Below, one piece after another: positions 1-24,253 of a DNA stretch of 64,000 nt (position 1 is the stretch's first letter; the number at the start of each line of letters is the position of its first letter). The stretch is from contig NW_017803854.1 of assembly GCF_001625305.1 (NCBI RefSeq), positions 2,253,359 to 2,317,358 on the forward strand, in the 5' to 3' direction. A model generated the notes under the pieces. The model saw only the letters and a program-made list of their open reading frames with translations. It did no database searches and had not been told where the DNA came from. The translations under genes and the position numbers were made by a program. This DNA comes from Branchiostoma belcheri (Eukaryota; Chordata; Leptocardii; Amphioxiformes; Branchiostomatidae).

Positions 1-94
1 GAAGCCACCTGGTCCAGGTGTTATAAATGAGAAGAGGAAGTTTTCCTTTTTGTGAAGGTTAACTAACATAGATGGTCTTACCACCCCGCCCCAG

Positions 95-12649
<12,555 letters not shown>

Positions 12650-14050
12650 ATACAGTAGCAATTTCTATCTAGGCTCTGCCTCAAATTTACTAAAATATTC
12701 TCATTAAGTAGTATTTAGATGGGGGAAATGTCTTATACAAGTATATGGGATGGGTGAATCAATGCTGCACATCTTCTTCTAAATGCATTTTGCACAATGT
12801 GTGCTTTTGGTACTTTTTGACAACACTTGAAAATTGAAAGGATGATACCTCCATGTAGTGATATATATAAAGATATGTTAGAAACAAAATGCCAAAGTGA
12901 AAACATTGTGCAAAGTAGAAAGGGGTATGGCAACTTTGTATTGGACAGCTTAGCATTTGTGCCAAGGAAATTTTTCCTAGTATCACCGACTCTAAGTGAA
13001 CACGATACACTGGGTTATCGTGTGTTATGTTTAAGTTCTTTATAAAAGTTCCTTGAATTGTCTTGAATTTCAGCACATTTGTGTCCCAACCTTTCATATG
13101 CATGAACCCCACAAAAACTAATGTACCAACACACATAGTAGAGAAAACACTGTTAGAGAATTCTTAAACTCCTTTCCACTGAAATACTGTACCACATACC
13201 ACTGATACCAGCATTCTACAAGTTTTGACAAATATACATGTACAAAGTAAGATGTGTACATGATCTCCTGGTTAGTATGGCTAGTATTAGAAACTGATAT
13301 GTTCTATGGAAATATGTATTGTGGAGGGTTGGTTCAACCCTCCTTTCACTAGACGGTGATCGCTGAGAAATCAAAGTTGGATTTTTCTGACCCTGGATTT
13401 TATAACTGCAATATGATGAACAATTGATGTTTAAGTATGATATAAAGACAAGAAGAAAAAAAGAAACAGGGAGAAAGGTTGTTCTTATAGCAACATGTCA
13501 AATGTTTGGTTACTCGGCAGTCACAGCATCTAGTGAACAGGAGGTGTGGATGATATGAGGGGAAGGACAGGGTTGGATTGGGGAGTTTTATTGGCCTGGT
13601 GTCCAACCTAACTTCTAGCTCCATTTCACTCCCAAAGCTTCCCTTGCCAATTAGTCTGTCACCTGTTCATAGAGAAACTGTAGACATTTAAACATTCACC
13701 TGGAATATATCCAAGAATCCTGATTGTCTCTGAGTCGCATGGTCCCTGTACATGTAACAGCATGGTAACAGGTTCCAACAGCAGTTCACCCCCCACTCAC
13801 TCATTCACTCACTCCTCTTGCACATAGATGCGTAGTACGTAGAGCCGACCAGATTGACCATCTTGGTCTGTTATATGCCAGCTGTTGGGCTTGCTCTGGG
13901 GTGTTGTTGCCCATTAAACTGCTTCCAAGAAATGTTCAATTCCCGACCCTAAGTAGCACAGAACATAAGGATCAATCATGGAAATGGAGGCCAGATTATT
14001 CTACAGGGAAGCAATGGGAGGACTGAACTGGAGCTAGAATAGGATGGATG
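12650..14050 (+). other. Probable 3' UTR and downstream DNA of the CCDC186-like gene
   Basis: No coding exon is visible after the stop at 12647-12649. The stretch is AT-rich and unique-looking. The nearest clear AATAAA is at 14515-14520, beyond a MITE, so the transcript end is uncertain. Confidence 0.45.
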
Positions 14051-14250
14051 TTAGCCTCCGTAGCAGGCTTATAGAACTGGGGGTTTGGTGGTCTTCAGCT
14101 GTTTTCTGATTAGCCCTGTTCTCAAAAAACGGGGGTAATTCAACCAGGCCGGCTATGTTGTCTATATGCAATCAGAAAATAGCACATAAAAGCTCCCAAA
14201 GATCGTGGAGACCCTCAAAACCCCCAGTTTTTGGCTTGCTATGGAGGCTA
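14051..14250. mobile_element. MITE with TAGCCTCC termini, copy A
   Basis: The left end TTAGCCTCCGTAGCAGGCTTAT and the right end GGCTTGCTATGGAGGCTA are inverted repeats, with a second inverted pair (CTGGGGGTTTGGTGG against CAAAACCCCCAG) inside. GATG flanks both sides. A second copy is at 27370-27545. Confidence 0.75.
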
Positions 14251-14514
14251 GATGGGTGCCAGGCTTTGGGAGTTAGGGGTAGATTTAAAGTACCCAAACA
14301 CAGTACATGTTCACCTTTCTGTTGTGCCATTCTGTAGGTACTGAGTCACTATTTTGTTAAGGCGCGATGTACATATATAATACATGTATTATTCACGGAA
14401 ATGTTGTATAGGTTAATCAGGTCAATGTGGAATGTGATGTGTACATATTTGGGGATCTTGTAAATTATAGCTAAGAAAAAATATGTCAGTGGTAAAACAA
14501 AGATGCTACCAGCA

Positions 14515-14520
14515 AATAAA
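14515..14520 (+). terminator. Possible poly(A) signal of the CCDC186-like gene
   Basis: AATAAA is followed by T/G-rich sequence. It lies 1.87 kb past the stop codon, which is long but possible. Confidence 0.3.
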
Positions 14521-14608
14521 ATGTGGATGAATGTTACATAGTTGTCTCTAGTTTCCTTACTGCATCTAGCTTGCACAAACAGTAAACTTCTGCTGAGTGC
14601 TTGTACTT

Positions 14609-14726
14609 AGCCTGGGTACCATCCTACTTGTATGCCGGGGCTCGCACACTCGCTTCCCTTGCTTCCCTACTTCTTAGGGAAGCGAGTGTGGGAGCCCCGG
14701 CATACAAGTAGGATGGTACCCAGGCT
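14609..14726. repeat. Near-perfect palindrome (foldback element)
   Basis: Arms of about 51 bp beginning AGCCTGGGTACCATCCTACT and ending in its complement differ at one base and enclose a loop of about 16 bp. Shorter relatives occur at 39295-39380 and 49012-49105. Confidence 0.9.
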
Positions 14727-16436
14727 AGCTTGCACTGTCTGATGTTAAAGAGATGGGGAGAAGGTGGTACCTCGGCATGGGAGAATTGTTTTGGGTGGCT
14801 AAATTGTGGGCTTCTAATTGCCTCTATTTCATGGTGAGTGGGAGGTGATTTTGACAGTTGGTTGATAAGGAGGTCATGCCTGAAGGTAACCTAGAACGCC
14901 GCGAGTCTGACACACTTAAGTTTCACAAAGACTCTCTGGCGCCATATCTGAGCATGCAAATCACCTGTTATTTGTGCAAGACGCCATTTTCCTTCTAAGG
15001 CCTCTCATATAATAGAGTGACAGAGCGAGTGGATATTTTTGAAAATCACAGGCTCACTTCCAAATATTATGGCTATGTTTACGTCGCCAGGATTTTGGCC
15101 AAAGTACACCTGTCTGGTACATCAAATCGCGCCAGTCACGCAATGTTGAAAAGACTTTCGCCCCTGACAATCAGTTTATTTTAGGAAGAAAAGGGGGCTG
15201 AAGTCTTACGAAGTCTTAAGTATCACGCTCTGACGCACCTTGTCCCCCCTACTGATTATTAGGTTATTCCGAGCCCATTGTAAGGTGCGCCATGTTGTTA
15301 CGTTCGTTACCATGGTGACTGACAAGGTTATGCTCCCATTCAAAGCGCGAGTCGCCTCTAAAAGCGCGCTCGTTAGCGGGAACAGTCGCGACTTTTGTGC
15401 GATTTTCTTGCTCCACAGATCAAGACCAGGACACGAGTTTACATGTCATGTAAAATATGTCGCCTTAAGTGCTGGAACGAATGCAATTGAAACAGTTATA
15501 AGTATGTCAAATAGTCAATATGTAATAAAACTTTCTGCAAAGAAATGTATTATATTTGTGTTCTGGTGATATTTTTGTTCATCACAGTAGAAGAACATTA
15601 ATCAACCATGGACCGATGACTATGAAATGTGCGTTGCGCAACATGAAAGGTTCAAAATTGTGTGGATCCCCAGCAGGCCCAAATGGTGTTCTTGGGAAAG
15701 ACGAATTGAAGGTGACCTACATTACAAATACACCCGTTTCCTCACTCGACTCTGAAAATGAGTTCCTAGCTTCGGTTAGGGACATTCTCTCAGATGGGAC
15801 GTAAATAAATATAGTCAGAAGTCCGGTGTTTGAGGAGGGCCACGCCCCGAGTACGTTAGAAGTTTCCACCACATTTGTTGAAAAGAGCAGGGGTCCTTCC
15901 GGCCCGGTGTGCTTGAATCAAACCGCAACACAAGTGTATTACGCCTAAAGGTGGTCTACCGGACGTTGGGAAACGAACAAACAAACAAACATACTCCTAG
16001 TTCAGTATTTTCAACTCGTGCAAATAGCATCGTTACGTCACGTATGTTGCTTGTTTTTAAACATAAACACTACGACGTAATTCAACGTAGCAACCATGTA
16101 TGATGGACACCTTGTCGTCCCCGTGTTTTTGGAGACAGGCTTTTGTTGACATAGTGGGTGAGCTGACGCTTTGGGATCGAGTAACGGCACGGAAAATAAG
16201 ATTTAACCAAGTAATCGAGCATGGACAATGCGCGAGGTAACCAAGTTTAGCGGCGCTCAGAAGAGACAGCGCGAAAAAAAAATTCAATTAACCAAAAAGG
16301 AGAATTTAATAACATCAAACTAGACTCCCGCAAGGAGGTATTTAAGAGTGACTGACACCTGGTATTCTAACTAGTACCATCCTCAAGAACCCAAGGGAAC
16401 AGACAAGATTCGCCGTCTGGATATACACGCGGTGTC
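14727..16436 (+). other. Intergenic DNA upstream of the first CUB/LDLa/Ly6 gene
   Basis: I see no supported coding exon. About 15690-15920 matches the body of the SINE family described at 23690-23930. A degenerate repeat near 14830-14920 (GGGAGGNGATTTTGACAGTT) recurs at 19240-19300. The last 100 bases are the presumed promoter and 5' UTR. Confidence 0.5.
16339..16346 (+). promoter_or_regulatory. TATA-like element upstream of the first CUB/LDLa/Ly6 gene
   Basis: TATTTAAG lies 91 bases before the start codon at 16437, a plausible core-promoter distance if the 5' UTR is short. It is the only such match close to the start. Confidence 0.3.
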
Positions 16437-19400
16437 ATGAAGCAACTTTTGAGCACGGCTGCACTCTTTCTCTTCCTTGTGATAGAAACAGGTAAGTCGG
16501 AGATTACTGTACATAATAGCTGGGAACCGGCGGGGGAAGGAGAGGGAACGGCGGTGAGAAATTCCTGATTGGTGACAAAACGTCACTGCAAAGACTTGAT
16601 CTTCGGGCTTTTGACAAGACAGGTTTAGGCGCATAGAATCAAGCTAACTGGTAAAGTACAACAAGGATTAAAGGATTGAACTGTTTAGGAAAAAGGTCAA
16701 GGTGGCTTTCCTGAGATTTATTAAACATCGTCTATCTTGATTTATCAACGAAGATTACTTGTATTGTGCAGATTGCGTAATTTTTCGTGACTTTTCCCGA
16801 AAATCTTTCAAAGGTCCTCGCTGGCAATATATCTCCTCTTTTATTTAGCGTACGTTTTACGTCTATCCACATGAACTCTATATGTTTCAAACGTTGTGAC
16901 AATGTTGTCATCATTTGAACCCACCACAAATACCTAAAAACTATAAAAACTTTAGGATCCTTCTCGGCATGGAAGGTTTAAACCATACAATTACAATCTG
17001 GTCTCAGGTTTGACATCTTAAAATTAATGTGATGGTCACCTGTTCAATGTCTTCCTATGTTTTGTTTTGTCCTTCCACAAATGTGGTAAATCGCGATGAA
17101 TGAAAATGTTAACATATTCTCCCTATTTTTCTTTCATGCTACTGCTTGCTTGGCACCGAAAATGTGCTGTTCTATGGTTGTCTTGTAACCATCGGATGTC
17201 TTCTGATGTGGCCGACTCGGTACAGCCGCACAGGAACACGACTGTAAGTACATCGTCTATGAATGTTATGTACAGGCATGACTTTTACGCGACGTGTAAT
17301 TCCAAGAATCTCTTTTCTAAAAATATTGTATCATTGTAACAGGCTGTGACACAATCGTGTTTGATCGTAACGACAGAGTGCTCGACTCGGAACCAAGAGG
17401 TCCCGGGTTCGATTCCTGACATGCCACTGATCTTGTGCCCTTGGGAAAGGCACTTAACACAACTTTCCTAGTGTCCCGTCCTGTATTCGATCGTCCTCTG
17501 TGTTGGTGGTGACATAAAATTAGTTGATACATGTATAACTTGAGTGTGGCGTCACTTTGTCTAGTCATTGAATTTTGGCATATAAAAAAAGAAAACCAGC
17601 TAACAAGGATTTACCACAGCTTTCCCTGTATCAAAACAGATTAATTTTTGTACGACACATACAAGACTAACTCAAGAATATGCACTCAGTTTGCGATCGT
17701 CCGGCGAGATCGTACTACTTGTGTGGCCCGAGCTTTCTTAATCGAATGCAACTCACTGTGGTTAAGTGTAGCAGCTATACATAGACGTAAAAGTGTAGGC
17801 AGCTTATGTTTATACATCGTACACTGATGTTTTGAATCTTGAATCAAGCGCAGGGCTAACACCAGATGTTTTAGAGTAAGGATAAGAACTTAGGAAGTTT
17901 CATTCATTTTCGTAGTTATACTTGTGTACTTCAAAGTTTGGAAACATCAAGAATGAGGTTCTTGTTTCTCAGGCGCAATGGAAACAACATATATATATAA
18001 GTCAAATGCGCACTACTGAACACCTCTGCATAAGGACCACCTGCCTGGTGGTCAGCTTGTTTTTCCTTTCGAGCCAACAAGCAAAAGAATCCTGTCTATA
18101 GACCATAGTATAGTGGCTAACTGTGCACTTTGACCGATTTTTTTTATCAGGTCCCTCTAGCTAGGTGGTTACAGTGGTCGCAGTGACCATCTAAATATTT
18201 ACCTTGGTGATGCAAGTTACGCCCATGATGTTTGAGATGTTGATGTTTTGTCACTATGGTGACGTGACGTCACACCAAACTATTGTGTCACTAACTAAGG
18301 ACGAGAAACGGGCATAAACGCTGCCCTAATTTGATCATTTTTTTTTAATTAGGTGCACTGTAGATTAAATTAAAGGGCAAAACATATATATATAGCAACG
18401 AAAAACATCCAGATGTCAGGATGCTATGGCATAGGGTTGATTAAACTTACTACATTAAAAGAATGAACAGAAAGTTGACTTTGGACCGATAACTACAAAT
18501 GTATCGGTCGACAATTCAGCCATTTAGGCTGCCATTGACCTTTTTTAATCTGTGCATGTTTTATGTGAAATAAACCAGTCATCATCATCATCATCATCAA
18601 ATGTTCTCGTCGCCCGCGCAGGTAACTTCGGTGTGGTGCTGAGTGTGACGGATGGCGGGGTTCAGGAGGGGTCCGTTATCACCCCTCTCTACGGAACCGC
18701 CAACTACCCCAGCAGTCTAAGCTGCGAGTGGGTCATCGAGGCTCCGGAAAACCACAAAATATCCCTGGTGTTCCGCGATAGCTTCGGCATCGAGGCTCAC
18801 TCAACATGTGACTACGATTACCTTGTGGTAAGTGAGAGGCAACGCTCTTCATAATGATGAAACTTTATTGCATGTTCATTCCCCGGGGGGATAAATGCAT
18901 GGATGTACAAAGTACAATGTACTAGAGAGTACTACAACATTAGTAATAAAGAAAGGCTAACATCAGGTCTAAGGTATACAATGCTAAAAAATAAAATAAA
19001 AAAGAAATATATACATAAGTGGCATTGATCTAAGTTCTAATGGCTTCTTCTCTCTTTTTGAAACATTTTGAAATATACTTACATACTTCATTGATGACGT
19101 CTATATTATATGTTTTTGAACAAAGATGTCTTCGAGAAAAAAATATTTCCTCACAGATGATTATGACGACGTAATTATTACCGGGTATCGTTTTGGGTTG
19201 TTGAGTCGTGAAAACAGTACCTTACGTTGCGTGGTGGGTGGGAGGCGATTTTGACAGTTGATTGACGCCTGAAGATGACCTAGCACGCACCGGGTGGGGC
19301 ATAGTTTAAGGGTATGGGGAAGTGATGTAATACCTAGCCGGTCTGATTAGATTAGATTACATCATACAAACGGGGTCTGTAAATTGACGTTCTTTTTTTT

Positions 19401-22400
19401 TTCTTTTTTTCTTTTTTTTNNNNNNNNNNNNNNNNNNNNTTTTTTTCACATCAGGTCCATGACGGACCGACCTCCGCATCCACATTGCTGGGGCGGCTCT
19501 GCGGCGCAACTGCTCCCGCCGACATCCAGGCGACCGGAAACCAAGTGTACCTAGCTTTCGAGTGAGTACGAATTCTCGCATCCTACACATATCTTTAGGC
19601 CATGTTGATTTGATTATATGGATGACATCCTCTGGGAACCCGAAAACTGATTCGAGCGTGCGAATAAAAAAAAGTTTGTAAAAAAAAAGTTGCTTTCATT
19701 ATGAAATATACGTGGGCAAGAAAAAAACGTAGCAGACGTAGCCTCCCAAAAAACGTACGGAGAAAAAGCACGTACGGCGGGTTGTGACCGAGGCTTTAAT
19801 GACATGTTGTTTTTCGCTAGCTCCGACTAGTGTGAACGCGGCCGACTTTGCCACCTCATGTTAAACTTTTATGATATGTTGTCCACCTCATGTTAAACTT
19901 TCTAAATGATATGTTGTTTCTCGCTAGGTCTGACTACAGTGTGGCCGGGGCCGGGTTTGCGGTAGACTGGTCCACCACCTGCGTGGACGGCACCACCTCG
20001 TGTGACGACGCTCCGGTGTGCTTCACCTCCGCCCAGGAGTGTGACGGCACGCAGACGTGCGCAGACTTCCAGGACGAGACGGGGTGTCTGGCGGCGTACG
20101 GGCTCGACAGTGAGTTCACCTGAAATCATCACAGAGCTATTAATAAGGCCACACCGACTTAATTTTATGGATGACATTCACCAAAGATTACGTCCACCAA
20201 GGCTCTGCCCTAGCGCCTGGCTCTAGGCCTGGGTAGTCCATGGTGGTTAGAGACAATACGGAGCCGGGTACCCAGGCTACCGAAGCTCCCCGACTCAAGA
20301 ACTCAGTACATACGTACAGTGCCGATTCATAAATTCCGCAAAAAGCCAGCATGTGCCGACTTGTCGTATACTGCCACGAATTCCTGTGGTTTAGTAGCAT
20401 TTTTATTTTTGGCCGGAATTTTTTTATTCGCCCGCGCGCACTAGTTTGGGGGTCTTTAGAGGATGTCATCCACAAGATTAAGACGGTGTGGCCTAACTAG
20501 AGTTCCCCGATCTCAAACCCTCGCCATATTATGGAGTCTTAACGAAGGCTTATTGGTGAAAACGTGGGCACTGCAGATGGACTTATTAAAGTCTTTAACT
20601 TTAAACTTTTGATATTGCTGTTGTGATGGTCCTAGTTTTGTTCCATGGAACGTATATTAATGGCGCCATCTACACAGAATGATTAAACAGAGGTATACTG
20701 ATTATAACAATATATGGACAAATAAACAAATATACAAAATCGAAACAAGCTAATTGGGGTTTAGTAAATGAAATTCAACGAGCGCAAGTCCCAACCCCTA
20801 TCCCTTAGAATTACTGATAGGACACGAGTAGAATAATTAAAGTCGAAAAGATCAGTCAGATACATAACGACCAGTTTTGATGATAAAATTCTGCGTAAAG
20901 CTCATATATTTTCACAATTAGTCTCAAAACTGTAAAAGGATGATCCGTAAGTAAAAGGGAAAATGTATTCCTCTTCTGCCTGGCAGCATGTGGGGAGAGC
21001 ATCGATGCCTCCACTGCCGGGAGCGTGTCCTCGCCGAACGGAAGCCTGCCCTTCTTCCCGCCCGGCGTCGCCTGTGACTGGGACTTCGCGGCTCCCGCAG
21101 GATACCAGCTCATCTTCACTGCGACAGCAGGGGAAGGCGTCGACTGCACTACCGCTTCTGCCGAGGTATTTTTTTCCTTCTGGACTTCTGTTTGTATTAT
21201 TCGCTTTTGATTGCAATCAAACAAGTAAAGCTATATATATTGAATGTTTTAGAAAATATGCTTTTAGAAAAACATTTTTTGGGAAAACATTTTTTGGAAA
21301 AACATTTTTTGGAAAAATATTTTTTGGAAATTTTTTTTTTAAATTTCTTTTGAAAAATATTTTTTGGGAAAAATATTTTTTGGAAAAATATTTTTTGGAA
21401 AAAAATATTTTAGAAAAAGATTTCCCAAAAAATGTCTGAAAAATGTCAATGCAAATTGTTAAAATGACAAAAATTTGAAGTGACTTGATAAGTAAACATA
21501 ACATTCTTCTACAGCTGACTGAAGGCTCGAATACCCACGATATCTGCAACCGAACTACTACGTTCATCGTCAACACCAACGAAGCGGAGCTGTCGGTGAG
21601 CGGGCCCATCGCCGAGGACGGGTTCTCCCTGTCCTGGATCCCCTGCTCCCCAGACCAGGTTCTGTGCGCGGCGGACTACGCGTGTCTCCCGGTGGAGGCC
21701 AATTGTAACGGCACGGAGGAGTGCAGCACGGGGGACGACGAGGCGGACGCACTCTGCCTAAGTGAGCATCAACTCAGTTGTCGTGTTTCTGATTGTCCAA
21801 GTTCGATTTAGCCAGCACGTCGGCAGAACATTCTGCACCTGAAACCCGTAATGTATTGTACATAGCATTTTGGCAGAACGTCTCATATAAGGTTGTATTC
21901 GCTCATATAAGGTTAGCATTTCGACAGAAGTTTCCAAATGTTATGTAAGAAAGAATATCCTCTGCAACAGGCAAAATTCTGATGCAACGTTGACCAAGAA
22001 CCCCACGAAAAACGCGAAAATACGGGGTTCTGTACGTTCTGTACGTTTTGCCGACGTGCTGATTTAGCCTGGTTACCAAACCTATTTTAGCTCCCAAGTC
22101 CACATCCTCTCTGAGATTCGATCCACCCTATAGCCTGTATATACTAGTACATCATGCTTCTAGCAGCCTTCCCACTGCTCAGGCCCCTAGCCTGACTACA
22201 TCGCGTTTCGAGCAGACCTGCCACTGCATGGTCACCCAACTTAATGGCCAACACCTCTGGGTCAGACAGATCAATACATCTGCCAGTCACTGTCAGACTG
22301 AGAACTATCTGTTACCACGGTAACTGGTTTCCATAGTGACAGAGAATCCTGAGCCCTATTGGGCCGATTCCCATAGTGATGAAGAATGCTGAGCTCCTAT

Positions 22401-24253
22401 TGGTAGTTCTGGGAATGATATTGGCAGGGAATGGAGATTCTATGACTATACAGCTACTAGTCAGTTTATTCCTAACCTTTCTGCGGTTGTTTTTTCGCCT
22501 TTACAGTTCCGACGACCACCATCCCAACGACAACGGAGGAGCCCACCACCACTGTCTTCTCAAACATCACTGTTGTCACGGAAGGTATGGTTAAAACTAG
22601 TTATTTCATTTTTCATCTTACTATAGTATTATGTTTACCGAAGGAAGACATACTGTTTTTGCTCTGTTTCCTCTTCTTCTTATTCAAACGAATAATGTCA
22701 ATGACCTGAACCAGACGTCTGTCACCATGGTAACTAGTTTTGGGTTACATCATGTTACAATTTTATAGCAGGAGGGATTTAGACTCCTGTCACCATATAT
22801 ATGTATTTGAGTAAGAATTAACAGAATAGGCCATATGCTAAGGTAAACATTATGCATTTGCTTTGCAAATGTTACCTTTCTAGTTTTATCTATTCAAATT
22901 GCAACATCATAATGTCACAATACATTGGACTTACACATACAGCTAAGGTATTCCGTTATAAGAAAGTTACATGTATACTTGAAAGAAATTCATACTGTTT
23001 GACACTTTGATTTACGTGTTTTCTGTGTATTTCTTCACTACAACGTCAGATCCCGCAGACCGACTGTCATGCTACACGTGTAACGGAACGGGAGACTGCA
23101 TCAGCAATCCGGCCAACGTCGCCTCGACTACCTGTGAAGACGGCGAACACTGCTGGGTAAGGTCACTCACCTCCGGGTACGGAGGTATTGTTTTGGGTGG
23201 GTCGTCTGTTAGTTTGTGTGTATGTTTTTTTTCGGACAGAGTAGGTTGAGGGCGTGTGGGTGGGGAGTGATTGACAGACAAAAAGACAGGTTAAAAGGTC
23301 TATTAGTTAACAGGAAATGTTTAGTAAACACGAACTTGAAGCTCCTAGAATCTGACCGTGCGCCAGCAGGAGTTAGATGTTGATATAGGAGGCAGACCCT
23401 TGTGACTTTCTGGTGCAGGAGAATTTTTTGAGATTGAAATCTTGGAAAGTAGGTTTATAAGGTCTTCTTTCAGTGCATTAAACTATAGCCAGCAATATAT
23501 GTTTAAACGTACTGGTGATATCTGTTCCCTAGGTCGAGCGGATTGGAGAGGCTGGCAGTTCGTTTGGGCTGAGAGTGGAGCGAGGCTGCGGGGACGTGTG
23601 TAGCAGCTACTGGGAACAAGAGGCGTGCGAAACGCCACAAGGGCGGCCGAAGGTACGGACCATTGTATCCCATTGATATGTCAGGTGAAGTGGTGTCGTG
23701 TGGTGTGGTGTGGTGTAACGGTAGGGTGTTTGGTCAAGAACCCGGAGGTCCTCGGTTCGAATCCCGACATATCGCCGATCTTTTTCCCTTGGGAAGGCAC
23801 GGCTTTTTTGCACTCCATCCAGATATAAAGAGTACCGTACCTGACTTCAGTTGGGAGGTAAAAGGCGGACCCTCCCTTGTCTGTGCCCAATACCGAGCTC
23901 TGGACACAGTGGACAACAACCCATAGCACTTTTACCTGTGCGAAAGGTGTGTGACACCACCTTCAAGACATATGCAAACCACCGGGGGTATTTCAGAAAT
24001 AGATTTTGCTAAAAAAAAAATTTCTTAAATATGTTTTTCCACAAATCTTTCTTAATGTTCATTTTTCTTTTCTTTTTTTTTTTTGTTCCAGGTGTGCATG
24101 AAATGCTGCAGCGACGTTGACGACTGTAACGACTTTATCATGACCGGGCACAACGAGGGACAGGGCGGGGACGCCACGGCGGCGGTACCCTGTCTCTGGG
24201 TCACCGCGCTGGCAGTCATGCTGGTCTCTTACGTCACACGCACACTGCAGTAG
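16437..24253 (+). CDS. GPI-anchored CUB-LDLa-CUB-LDLa-Ly6 protein, divergent first member of the array
   Basis: Exons 16437-16491, 18622-18827, 19455-19561, 19928-20109, 20987-21165, 21515-21761, 22507-22584, 23050-23156, 23533-23652 and 24092-24253 join to 480 residues. Residues 1-19 are a signal peptide (MKQLLSTAALFLFLVIE). A CUB domain follows to about residue 140, then a six-Cys LDLa (FTSAQECDGTQTCADFQDE), a second CUB-like domain (about 184-290, starting TCGES), and a second six-Cys LDLa (CNGTEECSTGDDEADALC). Next come a Thr/Pro linker (TTTIPTTTEEPTTT), a three-finger Ly6/uPAR domain (CYTCNGTGDC to CCSDVDDCN) and a hydrophobic C-terminus typical of a GPI signal. An 18-nt candidate exon at 17226-17243 would supply the first CUB cysteine (486 residues). 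Intron phases match the four downstream paralogues exon for exon, except that the first CUB is unsplit here. The ligand is unknown. Confidence 0.85.
17226..17243 (+). CDS. Candidate 18-nt exon 1b restoring the first CUB cysteine
   Basis: CGGTACAG precedes 18 bases followed by a consensus GTAAGTA donor. The exon is symmetric (phase 1-1), adds AAQEHD and changes the next residue from Gly to Cys, giving HDCNFGVVL at the start of the CUB domain. CUB domains normally open with this cysteine, and all four paralogues have it (GCQ). That structural gain is the main support. The acceptor's pyrimidine tract is weak. Confidence 0.55.
17349..17525 (+). mobile_element. tRNA-headed SINE, partial
   Basis: It carries a box-B-like GGGTTCGATTCC, then the family body GCCCTTGGGAAAGGCACTTAACA. 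It lies in intron 1 of the gene starting at 16437. Confidence 0.65.
19420..19439. other. Assembly gap (20 N) in a poly-T tract
   Basis: The gap interrupts a T-rich stretch immediately before the splice acceptor at 19454. The exon itself is complete. Confidence 0.99.
20143..20496. mobile_element. MITE with GGCCACACC-type termini, copy B
   Basis: AAGGCCACACCGACTTAATTTT is mirrored by AAGATTAAGACGGTGTGGCCTAA, with the same GGATGAC motif inside as in 11706-12127. It starts about 35 bases downstream of the donor at 20109. Single-ended relatives lie near 19597-19680, 32727-32800 and 61806-61853. Confidence 0.72.
21258..21428. repeat. Degenerate A/T minisatellite
   Basis: About ten copies of a 14-18-base unit approximating GAAAAATATTTTTTGG are strung together in the intron between the exons ending 21165 and starting 21515. 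Each unit is close to self-complementary, so open frames on both strands here (rich in Phe, Lys and Asn) are artefacts. Confidence 0.85.
22646..22806. repeat. Dispersed repeat, second copy of the sequence at 12300-12462
   Basis: Both copies run from TGTTTTTGCTC through GACCTGNACCAGAC and TGTCACCATGGTAACT to CACCATATATNTGTA, about 160 bases, with moderate divergence. No termini or coding content are visible. Confidence 0.55.
23690..23930 (+). mobile_element. tRNA-headed SINE, best preserved copy
   Basis: A GTGTGGTGTAACGGTAGGGTG region resembles box A, and GGTTCGAATCC is an exact box B. The body has CTTGGGAAGGCACGG. It lies in the intron after the exon ending 23652. Confidence 0.75.

Noticed and set aside
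15240..15569. 109-residue open frame upstream of the first CUB/LDLa/Ly6 gene
   Set aside because: No recognisable domain, splice context or repeat-free conservation. Length is within chance for this composition.
21217..21609. Phe/Lys-rich frames on both strands
   Set aside because: They are products of the A/T minisatellite at 21258-21428, not genes.
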